A stretch of DNA of 64,000 nt from Trichosphaerium sp. ATCC 40318 (GCA_038496445.1 JALMLS010000232.1:124001-188000), one strand, 5' to 3'; counted from the stretch's first letter, positions 23,253 to 35,308 are shown. Notes: generated from the sequence alone by a model not told the origin. Made by a program: numbers and translations.

Positions 23253-25706
23253 ATGCTACCAATATGGGCTTTTAGTGTAATGTTATTTTTGGGTTGTAAC
23301 GTACTCGCACAAACAAACCAAAGTAAGCGTCTCGTAAAACAATTTTAATTTAACTTATTTAGCCGTTGAGGCTTCGCTTGAACATGCTTGTACAAACGAT
23401 TTGGGTTGTTACATGGGACTACAAGATGTGGTTATAATTGTAACGCGAATAAATTTAGTGGTGAAAAATAGAGTAGAACTACGAGCAGACAAAGAACTGA
23501 TAGCAAGTGTGTTTTTAGACGATATATTTTTACACGTCCATTTTCATCCCTTTTCATAGTTTTTAGATACGACGTGTACTGATTTAGAGTTACCAAGTAT
23601 CACGTGCGATGGGTTACCTATATTACTCGTTGGTAACGGACATGACCTGACAATCAGAGGTCTCAATATTAAATGTCCGACACAGGTTATAGCTGTCGAA
23701 AAGCTTAAACTAGAGCAAGTATTTTGTTTTGTCAAAATATTGAAAGTCTGACACTTCTTGTTCAGGTCGTGTATCTTCAATTCGATCAATACTGACACAT
23801 TTTTACCTTTACCGCTTCTCAATTTGGCTGCGTACATAGTCTGACGCTTTTAAAACGCTTACATAGTTTAGTACCGAAGTAATAATTGCAAAAACAGTTT
23901 TTATTGGAAACACAATTGCGGGAGACCTACTTCGATTCGAGAACAGCAATGAAGCTGCTACTGTTACCAATTGTAAATTCGAAAACAACACAATTACACA
24001 CAGTACTATGGACTGTGTACCTATTAGCGTAATCCGCAAACGATACGGAACAGTACGTACAATCACGTGATATTTTTTAACCAAATTGACTTTAGCTTGC
24101 TATCAATGGCTCCCTTTTTCAGAATAATGCTGTCTATTCAAATGGCTGTACGTAGGATGTGACATTGTCAGCTAATACTTGAAAGGCCCTCCGATTGGAC
24201 TTATCAATGCCTTTGATGTAGATTCTGGGATAATTGATAGCACCGCTTTTGTGGCAAATACAATTCACTCTACTTACCCTGGTACACTTTTGTGAACGAG
24301 AAGAAGTTGGATTGAAGGTAATAAATGAATAGGATGCGCAGTCAATATCATGGCTTATAATGAAGCAAGAATACAATCATCTGTTTTTTCGAAGAACATC
24401 TGTGGTTCAAGGTACGTTCATAACCGTTTTGTTGCCTTATACTAACATCTGTAGCATCTTTTCTCTGAGGTACATCAAACAATTTGTTATCTTTCACTAA
24501 CGTTGGTACTGGCAGTGCGCAAGATGCCAATATTGAGTACGTAGCATAGAGTAATTTATTTTCTTCTTACTTTGTTTCATAGAAACGTCTACATGGAAGG
24601 TATGTGCTGATGATGCTACTTATCTAAACATATATGTAGATGGTTCAATTCACTGCAACTCCGGTGATATACCTTTTCCAGATGGTGCGTTTCTTCCAAT
24701 ATTATAAGTACCGTTCACATTATATACAGCTACCCTCATTATCAAATTTAATTGTGCTATTGGACCATTTCCAATTCCTCTTTGTAGTGTATCAGAGGCC
24801 ACATGTTGTAATAGTACGTTATTCAACATCTTATTTATTATAAAAAATCAAAGTAGCTACTTTTGCGTTTGAGAACTATTTTTATGACCACCCGTGTGGT
24901 GGAGCGATGACAACAATCAAAGAATCAGATGAGGTAAATGGTATGTCTTTAATTCCGAACATGCAAGCGTTAACCACAAATAAGATTGTACCACAACACC
25001 ATTGGGCCCTGTACCAATTGTCGGAGGTCCTACTGAAGTACCACCTGTAGATGTACATCCATCTACAGAAGAATGTATCTTTTGTGAATCTATTTGTAGT
25101 ATCATAGCCAATTGTAGTTCAGACATAGTTATCGTGGGCGATGTTGTGATTGATAGAGATACCAACATCGATGGAGATTTCACAAATAACGGGAAAGTAA
25201 CTCTTGTGTTGAGAGACAACACAAAGATAAAAGTCGCTGGTAATTAAATTTATCTCTTTTCATTGCCAGATCCACTGACTAGTTGTAAAAAAAGGATGTA
25301 TTGTTCTTGGTAACTTCACTGTTGATGTATCAAATATTGATACGTCATCATCCGATCGTATTCCTATCATTGAAAGTACATGTGTTAATGGAACAGTGGT
25401 TGTCGTTGGGGCTGATGAGTGTACATCAACTTCTCAAGAACATGATGGAAACAGGTAAGTCTATCAGTTAAGTACTCAAACTGAGAACGTGTTTATTTAG
25501 ATTCCACTTGATATTTAACACTGATACATGTGGTTCTTCTAATTTGGGAATAATTCTCGGTGTTGTTCTTGGACTTGTTTTCATAGTAAGTATCATAAAT
25601 CGAATTTATTCTTATTTACATTTAGATTGCAGTCGCGGGTTTAGTTATTGTCTTGTTGGTTCCTTCTTTACGAGAGGAGGTACTACCTTATGCAAAAAAT
25701 AGATAA
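23253..25706 (+). CDS. beta-helix, single-TM surface protein, copy 1
   Basis: First of five tandem paralogues. Signal peptide MLPIWAFSVMLFLGCNVLAQ, then ASLEHACTNDLGCYMGLQ, LPSITCDGLPILLVGNGHDL and TIRGLNIKCP, typical of right-handed beta-helix (pectate-lyase-like) rungs, later NCKFENNTI. The conserved 3' half reads IVIVGDVVID, GDFTNNGKVTLVL, CIVLGNFTVDVSNIDTSSS, then after a spliced intron one TM helix (GIILGVVLGLVFI plus IAVAGLVIVLLV) and a short basic tail ending YAKNR. Many short introns. One intron donor is GC (GCAAGT near 23718) where copies 2 and 3 have GTAAGT. Probably a type I surface protein; ligand and role unknown. Internal exon borders are only partly resolved. Confidence 0.6.
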
Positions 25707-26303
25707 ACAAGCACAAGAGAATTCACGGTAATGATGCAGCAGCTGTGAAACCAACATAAAATAATATCAATAAATCGAAACATAGAAGAACATTCATTTC
25801 TGACTGCTTTATTTATAATTAGAAATTTTGCGACTTTTGTCACCTTTGTTTTGTTGACAGATAATACTAAGTTAAGTACCATTGCAAACTGTAATCTGGT
25901 ACTTGAAAACAAGTTCTAACATGCAATTGTCAGCGATACACCAATGCAATAGTGCCGTGAGTACATGGTATGAGCAATTACCAGCAGTGACTAACTAGTT
26001 CACAGTGTCTAAAGGAATCGTTGTTAGTACTTACGTCGACATGTTTATCATTGAATATGTGGATTGGTAATAAATAATTTTGTAAGTAAATGATATGTAC
26101 CTACAGTATCAACCAAATCTATTTTTTAGGATATGGCGGTTAGTGAGGTTGAGCATTACACATGCTGTTAAAAAATGAAAGAAAAAAAAGCAGAAACAAG
26201 CACGTGACGATCAAAAGTACACACAAAGAACAGTACTTGAACATGGCAATAAGAACGTATCAGTTAATCTAAGCTTGCCAAGCCACTTCTTTGAATAAAC
26301 AGT
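25707..26303. other. spacer, duplicated at 31.1-31.6 kb
   Basis: About 600 bases between copy 1 and the YwqK-like gene. Much of it reappears at 31127-31609, including CAGTGACTAACTAGTTCACA and GAACAGTACTTG, showing that the gene plus its spacer was duplicated together. No coding frame seen. Confidence 0.55.
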
Positions 26304-27599
26304 TTACTTTTTAATCTCATCATCAACATACATGAGATCTTGGGCAAGTCTTCCATTGCTGTGCCATTCTTTGTACACACCATTTTTTTTACCTTCCAGG
26401 TAATTGCATTGAACTCTTAATTGTCCGTTTATATACCATTCTCTATACTTTCCATTCTCTTCATCATTATTGTATGAGATATTAACACTAAGTTGTCCAT
26501 TATTGTGCCATCTTTTCAATTCTCCGTGATGTTTACCTTCAACAAACCAACACTGACAACCAAGTTGTCCATCATCATACCACTCACTATACTTTCCATT
26601 TTGTTTATCATTTATGAATGAGGTATGAACATGAAGTTGTCCATTTTGGTACCACCTTTTCAATTCTCCATGTCTTTTACCATCGATGTAAGTGTACTTG
26701 AATTTTAATTGCCCATCATCATACCATTCACAAAACTTTCCATTCTCCTTATCATTAACATATGAGATACGAAGACAAAGTTGTCCATTCTTGTGCCACA
26801 ATTTATACTCACCACAGATCTTGTCATTAATGCAATTGTGCTGGTATTTTAATTGTCCATTATTATACCACTCTTTATTCTCGCCATTCTTCTTGTCATC
26901 AACATACCAAGTTTGCTTCTCAAGTTGCCCATTGTTAAACCACTGCCTCAATTCACCGTTCTTCTTATCGTCAACAAACATTTTTTGTACCTCAAGTTGT
27001 CCATTATCATGCCACTTTTTAAACTCACCATTTAGTTTACCATTAATAAACCAATGGTGACGGTTAATCTGGCCATTAATATACCATGCCTTATACTCAC
27101 CTTCAATTCTACCATCAACATTCCATAGATGAATCTTCAGTTGTCCGTTTTCATACCACACTTTTAACTCGCCATCATTGTTGCCATTAGCAACCCAAGT
27201 TTGCATTTCAAGTTGTCCATTATCATACCACTCTTTGTATTCACCATTAATTATATCATCAACACACCAACTTTGCAGCATAAGCTGTCCATTTTCATGC
27301 CACCATCTACACTCACCATTTTTCTTACCACCAACAAAATTGTATTTTTTCTTTAACTGCCCACTGCCAGTATACCACTCCATCCAAATACCATGTTTCT
27401 CAAGTTTTGTATTGTAGAGTGTGTTGATTGCAGCACGTTTTGATAGTTTATGGAATTTGAAGAATACTTCCTCATCAAATGTGCATAGATAGCGTTGAAT
27501 CTCGCAAGGGATATCCAACAAATAAGTATATCCAGAACTCTGAGAAGAGCGTGATCCAGGCTTTGATGGTATCAGCGCTTGTTCCAGCATATCTATCAA
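26304..27599 (-). CDS. 15-repeat YwqK/MORN-like protein
   Basis: Single-exon, 431 residues. The N-terminal 60 residues include LLDIPCEIQRYLCTFDEEVF, which looks like a diverged F-box (L-x-x-P-x-E-I). Then come 15 units of about 24 residues with core NGxxxxWYxNGQLxxxxxxxxGKK, such as GEYKEWYDNGQL and GELKRWYQNGQL. This repeat is the one annotated YwqK antitoxin in bacteria and MORN-like in giant viruses and protists. In such a eukaryotic, F-box-like context I infer a repeat-scaffold or substrate adaptor rather than an antitoxin. It is transcribed against the beta-helix genes. Fragments of this gene lie at 31978-32034 and 60517-60593. Confidence 0.75.
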   Translation of the reverse strand: MIDMLEQALIPSKPGSRSSQSSGYTYLLDIPCEIQRYLCTFDEEVFFKFHKLSKRAAINTLYNTKLEKHGIWMEWYTGSGQLKKKYNFVGGKKNGECRWWHENGQLMLQSWCVDDIINGEYKEWYDNGQLEMQTWVANGNNDGELKVWYENGQLKIHLWNVDGRIEGEYKAWYINGQINRHHWFINGKLNGEFKKWHDNGQLEVQKMFVDDKKNGELRQWFNNGQLEKQTWYVDDKKNGENKEWYNNGQLKYQHNCINDKICGEYKLWHKNGQLCLRISYVNDKENGKFCEWYDDGQLKFKYTYIDGKRHGELKRWYQNGQLHVHTSFINDKQNGKYSEWYDDGQLGCQCWFVEGKHHGELKRWHNNGQLSVNISYNNDEENGKYREWYINGQLRVQCNYLEGKKNGVYKEWHSNGRLAQDLMYVDDEIKK

Positions 27600-27660
27600 A
27601 ACTCATTACCTTTCGAAATTGAACATAAAAAACAAAAATGAGCCTCAAAATGACACGATC

Positions 27661-27905
27661 AAATAAAATTCAAAGAAATGAGCCATGGACGCCTCGTTGG
27701 ACGAACGGGTGTTAAATAACAAAAAATCTCAGGATATTGTTGCTTGTTCAATTGAACACGTGGATACTGCTGGGATCGACGGAAGATACAATAATTTAAA
27801 TCTGTGTCAAAAAAACTTCAAACAACTTTTAAAAACCAACCAACCACTAAATTATGACGTACCTTGCGCAAATTAAGATTAACAATGTTAACAGCGGTTG
27901 ATAAA
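27661..27905 (+). repeat. dispersed repeat A, copy 1 (conserved ORF)
   Basis: Matches 60611-60855 in the same orientation, both beside YwqK-gene sequence. The core contains an open frame conserved between copies: VACSIEHVDTAGIDGRYNNL, with an in-frame codon insertion upstream in the other copy and several amino-acid changes. It may be a small exon, part of a mobile element, or a promoter block upstream of the YwqK-like gene. No database family recognised. Confidence 0.55.
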
Positions 27906-28101
27906 TGAAGAGTGGCCAAAGAAAATTGGAAAAGTTCAGTCACCCGGAGCAGGTTTAAGTCCTCTGACAATTAAGTATTGCAGTTACATTTGATTTTATT
28001 TTTTCTACTACTTTACACTACCGACGCAAGCGCAAGTATTATCATAAGGGATAAAGCCTTCAAGCCTTGTTGTGGCAATTATTCAAGTTGTTTCCGCAAA
28101 G

Positions 28102-28350
28102 TCAATTTTTCAGAGTCATAAAACACTCTACAAACCACGCACTGCGCACAGGACTGCTTTATATTAAATTTTCTTTAAAAAAAGATTACAATTCGTGTCA
28201 AAGCACAGTACTACATATGTACGCAAGAGATTGAAGCCTACAAAGACTTGACGCTAGTTTCTGAAAAACTTTAAGCAAAACGTTTGTCACGTGATCCTTA
28301 TAGTACCGTTACGCCTGAATTCTGTTATTCAGCGTTAATAAACCGAGTGA
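28102..28350. repeat. duplicated spacer B, copy 1
   Basis: Matches 32095-32340 with small indels, for instance TTTTTCAGAGTCATAAAACA and CTACAAAGACTTGACGCTAG. Part of the block that was duplicated along with the beta-helix gene. No gene seen between 27906 and 28570. Confidence 0.6.
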
Positions 28351-28570
28351 GTTGGCTTTTATTTATCAATAACCGCACCTGATCTGAAACGCATTAAACA
28401 AGTGAAAAAACGGATTAGTTTGCTGTAGTATTGTGGTTGCTTCTCAAGGCGTGGATTCTATTAAATCCCTTACCTTTTTTTGTGACGTTCCATAAAAACA
28501 TGTGAACAAACAGCTACTTCATACTACAATTGACTTTGTGTTTTTGTATTTTGGAAAACAGGAGCCAGAA

Positions 28571-31126
28571 ATGCTACCAATATGGGCTTTTAGTGTAATG
28601 TTATTTTTGGGTTGTAACGTACTCGCACAAACAAACCGAAGTACGCGCCTTGTACACCAAATTTAATTTAACTTTATTTAGCTGTTGAGACTTCGCTTGA
28701 ACATGCTTGTACAAACGATTTGGCTTGTTACATGAGACTACAAGAGCCAGTCATAATTGTAACACGAATAAATTTAGTGGTGAAAAATACATTAACACTA
28801 CAAGGAGACAAAGAACTGATAGCAAGTGCGTTTTATGGATACATTCCATTTCATCCCTTTTCATAGTTTTTAGATACGACGTGTACTGATTTAGAGTTAC
28901 CAAGTATCACGTGCGATGGGGTTACTACAATAATAATCATTGGGGACAAGCATGACCTGACAATCAGAGGTCTCGATATTAAATGTCCGATACAGGTAGA
29001 TGTCGAAAAGCTTAAACTAGAGTAAGTCTTTTTTTATAGTGCTAAGAAAAACCAAGTGGAAGTGTTGTTAACGTCAAGGAAAAAAGGACTTAAACCATTC
29101 GTACTGTTTAAGCCGCTTCCGTCCTACAACGATACTAGTCCTATTGTAGATGAATGTTGCAAAGTCTGACACTTCTTGTTCAGGTCGTGTATCTTTAATT
29201 CAATCAACACTTCACCATTTATGACTCTACCGCTTCTCAAGCTTGATGCGTACATTTACATGTTAGCTCTTTAAAATGCTTATTTAGTTTAGTACCGAAG
29301 TTATATTAGACAAAGTACTTTTTATCGGGAACACAATATTCGGAGATCTTGTTCGATTAGAGAACAGCAATGAAGCTGCTACTGTTACCAACTGTAAATT
29401 CGAAAACAACACCATCACTCACAGTACTATGAACTGTGAGCGTATTAGCATAATCCGCAAATTTTATGGAATAGTACGTTACAATCACGTGATGTTGTTT
29501 AACCAATTGCATTTAGCTTGACATAGACGGGTCACTTTTTCAAAATAATGTTGTTGATGCAAATGACTGTATGCATACAGCATGTATAATTGTCTACTTA
29601 TTTCGAAACAAGGCTCCTTAGATCGAATTATTAATGCTTTTGATATTGATTCCATGACTATTAATAGCACAGCTTTTGTGGCAAATACAATTTACTCTAC
29701 TATTTCCCCTGGTAATTTTGTGACAAGACCCTAGATCGAAAGTAATAAACGGATAGGACCTTGTGTAATCAATGTCGACATTAATTTAGAAGCGAGAATA
29801 CTGTCATCTATTTTTGCGAACAATGACTGTGCTGGTTCAAGGTACGTTCATAATCGTTGTTTGTTACTAACATCTTTAGCACGTTTTCTCTGAGGTACAT
29901 CAAACCATTCTTTATCTATCACTACTAACGTTGGTACTGCCAGTGCGCAAGATGCCAATATTGAGTACGTTAATATAATAATGTACTACTTGCCTTACTT
30001 TGTTTCATAGAAACGTGTACATGGGTGGTATGTGTTGATTGATGACTTTACCTAAAATTATGTATTTAGGTGGTACATTTCAATGCAACAGTAATACTGG
30101 ATTGGCAACACAGGGTAAGCAAATTACAATATGTACCACGGCATATTCACAGTTGATATAGCTACATTTATTACCAAATTTAATTGTGATGGACCGATTC
30201 CTCCTTGTAATATAGGCGACATATGTTGTAATGGTACGGAATTTGATTATCTGCCACACTTTACAAACCAACTAGCTACTTTTGTGTTTGAGAACTATTT
30301 TTATGACCACCCCTGTGGTGGAGCGATGACCACGATTAAAGAACCAGATGAGGTCGATGGTATGTTTTTAATTCTAAATATGCAAGCGTTAACCACAAAT
30401 AAGGCTGTAACACAACACCATTGAGCCTTGTACCAATTGCCGAAGGTCCTACTGAAGTTCCACCTGTAGATGAAATACATCCATCTACAAAAGAATGTAT
30501 CTTTTGTGAATCTATTTGTAGTATCGTAGCCAATTGTAGTTCAGACATAGTTATCGTGGATGATGTTGTGATTGATAGGGAGATCATTATCGATGGAGAT
30601 TTCACAAATAACGGGAAAGTGACTCTTGTTTTGATAGACAACATAAAGGTCAAAGTCGCTGGTAATTAAATCTATCTCTTTTCATTGCCAGGTCCACTGA
30701 CTAGTTGTAAAAAGGATGTATTGTTCTTGGTAACTTCACTGTTGATGTATCAAATATTGATACGTCATCATCTGATCGTATCCCTATTATTGAAAGTACA
30801 TGTGTCAATGGAACAGTGGTTGTCGTTGGCGCTGATGAGTGTACATCAACTTCTCAAGAACATGATGGAAACAGGTAAGTCTAGCAGTTAAGTACTAAAA
30901 CTGAGAACGTGTTTATTTAGATACCACTTGATCTTTAACACTGATACATGTGGTTCTTCTAATATGGGAATAATTCTCGGTGTTGTTCTTGGACTTGCTT
31001 TCATAGTAAGTATCATAAATCGAATTTATTCTCAAGTACATTTAGATTGTAGTTGCTGCTTTAGTTATTGTCTTGTTGGTTCCTTCTTTACGAGAGAAGG
31101 TACTACCTTATTCAAGAAATAGATAA
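28571..31126 (+). CDS. beta-helix, single-TM surface protein, copy 2
   Basis: Second paralogue, close to copy 1 throughout. Signal peptide MLPIWAFSVMLFLGCNVLAQ is identical. It continues ASLEHACTNDLACYMRLQ, IRGLDIKCP, NCKFENNTITH and AIGTCNSNTG-like short exons. The 3' half has CIFCESICSIVANCSSDIVI, the conserved VDVSNIDTSSSDRIPIIEST exon and the TM helix split by the same intron (GIILGVVLGLAFI / IVVAALVIVLLV). It ends SRNR after YS. Splice donors here are GT where copy 1 has GC. The paralogous exon borders support the gene model. Likely exposed on the cell surface. Confidence 0.6.
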
Positions 31127-31609
31127 ACAAGCACAAGAGTATTCACGGTAATGATGCCAACTGTGAAACCAAAATAAAATACATCTCAATAAATAGAATT
31201 CATTTATGACTGCTTTATTCATTATTAGAAAACTCACCTTGTTTTTTTGACAGATAATACTAAGTACAGAAGCAAACTACAATCTGGTACTTGAAAACAA
31301 GTTTCTAAACATGCAATCATCAGCGATACACCAATGTAACAGTGCTGTGAGTACATGGTATGAGCAATTACCAGCAGTGACTAACTAGTTCACAGTGTCT
31401 AAAGGAATCGTTGCTAGTACTTACTACTCGTCCACATGTTTATCAATTGCTAAATAATATATTTAAGTAAATGTACTTGTAGTATCAACCAAATCTTTTT
31501 TTAAGAAAATGGTGTTTAGTGAGGTTGACGCATGCCAGAAACAAGCACGTGATACTTTGGAGATCAAAAGTACTCACACAAAGAACAGTACTTGGACATG
31601 GAAATATAA

Positions 31610-31918
31610 AGAGATGTTGTGATTATCTAGATATCTAGATATCTAGTTTTGAGAAAAAAAAAAAAAGTAGATATCTAGATATCTAGATATTTTCGCGGGT
31701 AAAAAAAATATCTAGATATCTAGATATCTGGTTTTTAGTATGTCTTAAAATGGTGTGCTCTACGATACCCTGAAATATATCTAGTTTTTATTGACCCCTA
31801 AAAACTAGATATCTAGATATTTTTTTTACCCGCGAAAATATCTAGATATCTAGATATCTACTTTTTTTTTTTTTCTCAAAACTAGATATCTAGATATCTA
31901 GATAATCACAACATCTCT
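31610..31918. mobile_element. 309-bp palindromic fold-back element, TSD TAA
   Basis: Near-perfect inverted repeat with arms 31610-31738 and 31798-31918 and a loop of about 60 bases. Termini are AGAGATGTTGTGATTATC and its inverse. Inside each arm are runs of the 8-bp palindromic word TAGATATC separated by an A-tract and the word TTTTCGCGGGTAAAAA. It is flanked on both sides by TAA (31607-31609 and 31919-31921). The paralogous spacer near 26250 lacks it and has one TAA at the matching place (GGCAATAAGAACGTATC). A TAA duplication fits the TWA preference of PIF/Harbinger-type transposons; non-autonomous origin is an inference. Confidence 0.7.
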
Positions 31919-31977
31919 TAAGAATGTATCGGTCAATGTAAGATTGAAGGAATAGCCCAACATTCATGCTAGTGCTT

Positions 31978-32034
31978 CTTTTTAATCTCATCATCAACGT
32001 ACATAGATCTTGAACAAGTTTCCCATTGCTGTGC
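31978..32034 (-). pseudogene. 3' remnant of the YwqK-like gene
   Basis: TTTTTAATCTCATCATCAAC and the following 35 bases match the 3' end of the gene at 26304-27599, then homology stops and duplicated spacer B begins about 60 bases later. So the gene was present in this duplicated unit and lost almost entirely. Confidence 0.65.
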
Positions 32035-32094
32035 TCGAAAAGTTAACTTCGCGAAAGTATAAAGAATGGTATATAATGGGAAATTACACGGACA

Positions 32095-32340
32095 AATTTT
32101 TCAGAGTCATAAAACAATCGACAAACCTCTTTGCTCACAGGACTGCTTTACATGAAATTTTCTTCGAAAAACATGATCAGTCAAAGCACAGCACTACATA
32201 TGTACGCAAGAGGTTCAGCCTACAAAGACTTGACGCTAGTTTCTGAAAAACTTCAAGCACGTGATGCTTATAATACCGTTAGAGTCCTGAACTCTGGGCC
32301 TGTTATTCAGCGTTAGTAAAGCGATTGAGTTGGCTTTTAC
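32095..32340. repeat. duplicated spacer B, copy 2
   Basis: Second copy of the 28102-28350 spacer. After about 32340 it carries roughly 280 bases absent from copy 1, then homology resumes near 32627 (ACGCATTAAACAAGTGAAAA). No gene supported from 31127 to 32870 beyond the listed pieces. Confidence 0.6.
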
Positions 32341-32891
32341 TAAACAGAGTTTCTTAATTTTGGCATCGAACAAAATCTAATTTAACCTATCCCACGCTAA
32401 TCACGTGGAGTGTAAAGCTACATCCGTGATACTCAACAGCCAATAGAACCAGAATTGACAGCCTACAGGTTTACTTTAGCTAACCTTTTCATGCTGTGAG
32501 GTGAGAGTTTTATGGCTGACAAACGCAGTGTAAATTACTCAATAGTGTGACGTATACGGTCATTAATATCGCCATAATGGGAACTGTTCTCGTACAAATT
32601 AAGAAGCTCACGGAAGCAATCGTACCTGATGTAACGCATTAAACAAGTGAAAAAAAGGAAGAGTAGTTTGCTGTCTAGTATTGTGCTTGCTTCTCAAGAC
32701 GTGGAGTCTATTGGATCCCAAATTTTTTTTGTGATACGACTCTTCCATGCACCACTTTAAAATCTACTAAGCTAGCTTTTTTTGGTTCTCACCCTTCCCT
32801 AAAAACTTGTGAACAAACAGCTACTTCATACTACAATTGACTTTGTGTTTTTGTATTTCGTACCAAAGTCATGGCGCAAAGAGAACTGAAC

Positions 32892-35308
32892 ATGTTACCA
32901 ATATGGGCTTTTACCGTATTGTTATGGTTGGGTTGTAGCGTACTCGCACAAACAAACCGAAGTACGCGTCTTGTACACCAAATTTAATTTAACTTTATTT
33001 AGCTGTTGAGGCTTCGCTTGAACATGCTTGTACAAACGATTTGGCTTGTTACATGAGACTACTAGATACGGTTACAATTGTAACACGAATAAATTTAGTG
33101 GTGAAAAATACAATAACGCTACAAAGAGACAAAGAACTGATAGCAAGTGTGTTTTATGGAGACACATTCCACCCCTTTTCATAGTTTTTAGATACGACAT
33201 GTACTGATTTAAAGCTACCAAGTATCACGTGCGATGGGGTTCCTACAATAACAATCATTGGAAACAAGCATGACCTGGCAATCAGAGGTCTCGATATTAA
33301 ATGTCCAATACAGGTTGTAGTCGAAAAGCTTAAACTAGAGTAAGTCGTTTTTTCTTAACTTTCGAAAGTTGAAAACGTTGACAGTTGGTTTTAAAGGTCG
33401 TGTATCTTCAATTCAATCAACACTTCACCACATGTGACTCTACCACTTCTCAAGCTTGATGCGTACATTTACATGTTAGCTTTAAAACGCTTATTTAGTT
33501 TAGTACCGAAGTTATATTAGACAAAGTACTTTTTATCGGGAACACAATATTCGGAGATCTAGTTCGATTAGAGAACAGCAATGATGCAACTGTTACCAAC
33601 TGTAAATTCGAAAACAACACTATTGCACACAATAATACGAATTGTGTGCCTATTAGCGTTATCCAGCAACAATACGGAACAGTACGTTACAATCACGTGA
33701 TGTTATTTAACCAAATTGCATTTAGCTTGACATAGATGGGTCACTTTTTCAAAATAATGTTGTTGATGCAAACGGCTGTATGCAGCATGTACAATTGTCT
33801 ACTTATTTCGAATAGGCTCCTCTGATCGAATTATCAATGCTTTTGATGTTGATACCATGACTATTGATAGCACAGCTTTTGTGGCAAATACAATTCACTC
33901 TACTATTTCTTCCGGTAAATTTTATGACAAGAACTTTGATCAAAGAGTAATGAATGGATAGGGCCATGCATAATCAAAGTTGAGAGTAGCAACCAAGCTA
34001 GAATACAATCGTCTTTTTTTTCGAAAAACTACTGTGCTGGTTCAACGTACATTCATGATCGTTGTTTGTTACTAACATCTTTAGCACGTTTTCTCTGAGG
34101 TACATCAAACCATTACTCGTCTTTTATTACTAACATTGGTACTGGAACAGTGCACCATTTTCCAATATAGAGTAAGTAACATTTATTAATAAATTGTTTC
34201 CTTACTTTGTTTCATAGAAACGTCTACAACGGTATGTGTTGACTATGTACTTGCCTAAATTATATTTAGATGGTTCATATCTTTGCAACGATGGCAGTGC
34301 ATTGCCAACACAGGGTAAGCTAATTACAATATGAACCGCGGCATATTCACAGTTGATATAGCTACATTTATTACCAAATTTAATTGTGATGGACCTATTC
34401 CTCCTTGTAATACAGGCGACATATGTTGTAATGGTACGGAATTTGACTATCTACCACACTTTACAAAACCAACTAGCTACTTTTGTGTTTGAGAACTATT
34501 TTTACGACCACCCCTGTGGTGGAGCGATGACCACAATCAAAGAATCAGATGAGGCCGATGGTATGTCTTTAATTCTAAACATGCAAGCGTTAACCACAAA
34601 CAAGATTGTACCACAACACCATTGAGCCCTGTACCAGAAGTACCACCTGTAGATGAAATACATCCATCTACAAAAGAATGTATCTTTTGTGAATCTATTT
34701 GTAGTATCATAGCCAATTGTAGTTCAGACATAGTTATCGTGGGCGATGTTGTGATTGATAGGGAGGTCACTATCGATGGAGATTTTACAAACAACGGGAA
34801 AGTAACTCTTGTTTTGATAGACAACATAAAGGTCAAAGTAGCCGGTAATTAAATCTCTTTTCATTGCCAAGTACACTGACTAGTTGTAAAAAGGATGTAT
34901 TGTTCTTGGTAACTTCACTGTTGATGTATCAAATATTGATACGTCATCATCTGATCGTATCCCTATTATTGAAAGTACATGTGTTAATGGAACAGTCATT
35001 GTCGTTGGGGCTGATGAGTGTACATCAACTTCTCAAGAACATGATGGAAACAGGTAAGTCTATCAGTTCAGTACTCAAACTGAGAACGTCTTTATTTAGA
35101 TACCACTTGATCTTTAACACTGATACATGTGGTTCTTCTAATATGGGAATAATTCTCGGTGTTGTTCTTGGACTTGCTTTCATAGTAAGTATCATAAATC
35201 AACTTTATTCTCAAGTACATTTAGATTGTAGTTGCGGCTTTAGTTATTATCTTGTTGGTTCCTTCTTTACGAGAGAAGGTATTACCTTATGCAAAAAGAA
35301 ATAGATAA
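32892..35308 (+). CDS. beta-helix, single-TM surface protein, copy 3
   Basis: Third paralogue. The start at 32892 (MLPIWAFTVLLWLGCSVLAQ) matches the other signal peptides; an in-frame ATG at 32871 would add seven residues. The body follows copies 1 and 2: ASLEHACTNDLACYMRLL, NCKFENNTIAHNN, then a shorter linker (PVPEVPPVDEIHP) lacking about four codons found in copies 1 and 2. The VDVSNIDTSSSDRIPIIEST exon, GSSNMGIILGVVLGLAFI and second TM half are preserved, ending RNR. Same expected topology as the others. Exon borders inferred from paralogue comparison. Confidence 0.6.

Noticed and set aside
25275-25305. Frameshift in copy 1 from a longer A-run
   Set aside because: The A-run falls inside an intron in all five copies; the exon starts after it at GATGTATTG.
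26692-27060. Open plus-strand frames opposite the YwqK-like gene
   Set aside because: Antisense shadows of the 24-residue repeats, low-complexity Ser/Leu/Pro.
26304-27599. A toxin-antitoxin system
   Set aside because: Only the repeat resembles YwqK; no toxin-like partner is adjacent and the setting is nuclear eukaryotic.
31610-31918. Palindrome as a replication origin or terminator hairpin
   Set aside because: TAA duplications and the paralogous empty site favour transposition; an added cruciform effect is possible but unproven.
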